DNA of 64,000 nt, taken from assembly GCA_963845445.1 (NCBI GenBank), contig CAWJSE010000002.1, forward strand, positions 248,001 through 312,000. The letters run 5' to 3'. The DNA comes from JABDBL01 sp963845445 (lineage in GTDB: Bacteria > Cyanobacteriota > Vampirovibrionia > Obscuribacterales > Obscuribacteraceae). The position numbers were made by a program, and so were the translations under genes. Below are positions 63,040-64,000 of the stretch, in pieces (the first letter of the stretch is position 1; each line of letters opens with the position of its first letter). The notes beneath the pieces are model-generated. The model saw only the letters and a list, made by a program, of their open reading frames with translations. It was not told the DNA's origin and made no database searches.

Positions 63040-63828
63040 TTAAGCCACCCTGCTAGTATCAGTCTCTTTAATAAAATCAAGCACAATATCTGTTAACTGT
63101 GCTGGTGTTGCATAATTCACACAATGTGGTGCATTTGGGATAACACAAAATTTTGCATTCGGCATGCGTTGCGCTACTTCTTCAGCCCACGACTGTGGAG
63201 CTATTGGGTCTTTTTCTCCTCGTATTACCAACGCGCGGCATCGAATTTTGGCGAGCTTAGGTCTTATATCGTCGGCAATCATTCTTTGCACCGTTTCAAA
63301 TGCCAGTAACGAACCCATATCAGACAAGTCGGCAATCAATTGCCCTTTGGAAGCTTCAGGTTCATCAAAACCGTCCATATACAAGCGGAAAGCTTCTTGA
63401 ATCATCGTCCGCGCTGTCGGATCAACGGTAGGATCCGTTAGCGTTAAACTGCAAGCAACCTTCGGATGACTAGCCACCAATTGAGCTGCCACCTGGCACC
63501 CATATGAATTTGCCAATATATTCGTCTGTGTAATTCCTTTCAGTCGGAGCCATTCGAAAAGAACATCAGCCTGCTGTTGCACTGTAAGAGCATGCTGTGG
63601 TTTAGAGCTTGACCCATGACCAGGCATTTCGGGTATGAACACCTGCATATATTGCGAAAGCAAAATTGCTGTTGGCACAAAGTAACGCCGCGATGCCCAT
63701 GCTCCATGAATCATTACCATTTGTTGTGGCAGATTTTCCTTGCTCTCAAGTGCATGCACACGATGGCCAAAAGTGGGAGTGATAGTGCTTACAAAACCGT
63801 CAGGAATTTTTGAGGTATTGATTGCCAT
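63040..63828 (-). CDS. Alpha/beta-hydrolase
   Basis: Alpha/beta-fold hydrolase of 262 residues. The oxyanion segment is MIHGAWASRRYF, the nucleophile elbow is LANSYGCQV (Ser in NSYG, a variant of GxSxG with Asn-Ser), the acid Asp is in GEKDPIAP and the His is in NAPHCVNY. The lid region around residues 135-180 is of the proline-iminopeptidase/esterase type. Substrate unknown. A reading frame from beyond the window edge overlaps its start by 29 bases, suggesting an upstream partner in an operon. Confidence 0.88.
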   Translation of the reverse strand: MAINTSKIPDGFVSTITPTFGHRVHALESKENLPQQMVMIHGAWASRRYFVPTAILLSQYMQVFIPEMPGHGSSSKPQHALTVQQQADVLFEWLRLKGITQTNILANSYGCQVAAQLVASHPKVACSLTLTDPTVDPTARTMIQEAFRLYMDGFDEPEASKGQLIADLSDMGSLLAFETVQRMIADDIRPKLAKIRCRALVIRGEKDPIAPQSWAEEVAQRMPNAKFCVIPNAPHCVNYATPAQLTDIVLDFIKETDTSRVA

Positions 63829-64000
63829 AAAATAATTCCTTGGTTGCCATAATTTTTTTCGGATTAATTGTCACTTCTGTATATATGTTATCCTTCTCTT
63901 CTTGTTTTACCCGCTGCGCAACCCAGTTAAAAGTAAATTGTATATCGATTTCTTTGGAACCACGAGGCAGTGGGAATGCACCAATGTTGTTACTCCTTTT
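63800..64000 (-). CDS. Partial reading frame, C-terminus of a gene beyond the window
   Basis: From the window edge the reverse strand is open for 66 codons to a TGA at 63800-63802, encoding a protein-like sequence (IQFTFNWVAQRVKQEEKDNI; TEVTINPKKIMATKELFYG). No family recognised. It overlaps the beginning of the hydrolase gene by 29 bases in another frame. The other two reverse frames are interrupted earlier. Only the C-terminus is visible, so this is tentative. Confidence 0.5.
   Translation of the reverse strand, partial: KRSNNIGAFPLPRGSKEIDIQFTFNWVAQRVKQEEKDNIYTEVTINPKKIMATKELFYGNQYLKNS

Noticed and set aside
1..64000. tRNA, rRNA, CRISPR arrays, insertion sequences, prophage
   Set aside because: Looked for T-loop consensus, regular direct repeats and transposase or integrase motifs by eye; none was convincing. 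A tRNA or Rfam scan would be decisive.

Overview
The window looks like a chromosomal segment of a moderately AT-rich bacterium related to Cyanobacteria but without visible photosynthesis genes, most likely a Melainabacteria/Vampirovibrionia-type lineage (inference). The main grounds are an F-type ATP synthase operon in cyanobacterial order (atpI/Z-like, a, c, b', b, delta, alpha, gamma) with two different b-type subunits and no beta or epsilon gene, an asd-dapA-rnj cluster as in cyanobacteria, SepF, a VIPP1/PspA-like protein, and many TPR proteins and membrane-bound Ser/Thr kinases. No rRNA, tRNA, CRISPR array, transposase or prophage was found.

Layout. 1-2.4 kb: fatty acid synthesis (fabF, acpP, fabG), reverse strand. 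2.5-8.4 kb: HAD phosphatase, MgtC-like protein, secreted TPR protein, panB, a zinc-ribbon protein and an RseP-type intramembrane protease. 8.4-16.2 kb: a SpoIID-domain protein and the ATP synthase operon; atpG and atpB are broken by small frameshifts and an 88-base direct repeat lies in the atpB leader. 16.3-19.7 kb: PspA-like, NfeD-like and flotillin genes, a membrane-stress/membrane-domain cluster. 19.7-26.5 kb: a reverse-strand run of dual-specificity-type phosphatase, tgt, TPR membrane protein and two Ser/Thr kinases. 26.5-35.5 kb: frameshifted pta, a DUF2000-like/CGNR regulator pair, an M20 peptidase, a GNAT acetyltransferase and several unassigned genes. 35.5-46 kb: RNase II-type enzyme, TPR protein, DEDD exonuclease, then smc-scpA-scpB-ispD.

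46.2-54 kb is the least ordinary part. It holds a 980-residue TadG-like membrane protein, two small proteins sharing an N-terminal anchor, and two paralogous proteins made of four Clp-N repeats plus C-terminal membrane helices and no visible ATPase, which flank a signal peptidase I gene. 54-61 kb: sepF with a strong terminator, then the reverse-strand cluster dut-dapB-asd-dapA-rnj. 61-64 kb: a PH-like membrane protein, a hipBA toxin-antitoxin operon with three near-identical palindromic sites spaced exactly 49 bases apart, and an alpha/beta hydrolase.

Single-base indels, mostly in short homopolymers, break or misplace the start of five genes (atpG three times, atpB, pta twice, the NfeD-like gene, and a TPR gene near 50 kb). 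The protein sequence on both sides of each is well conserved, so assembly or sequencing error is the first explanation; very recent gene decay is the alternative.
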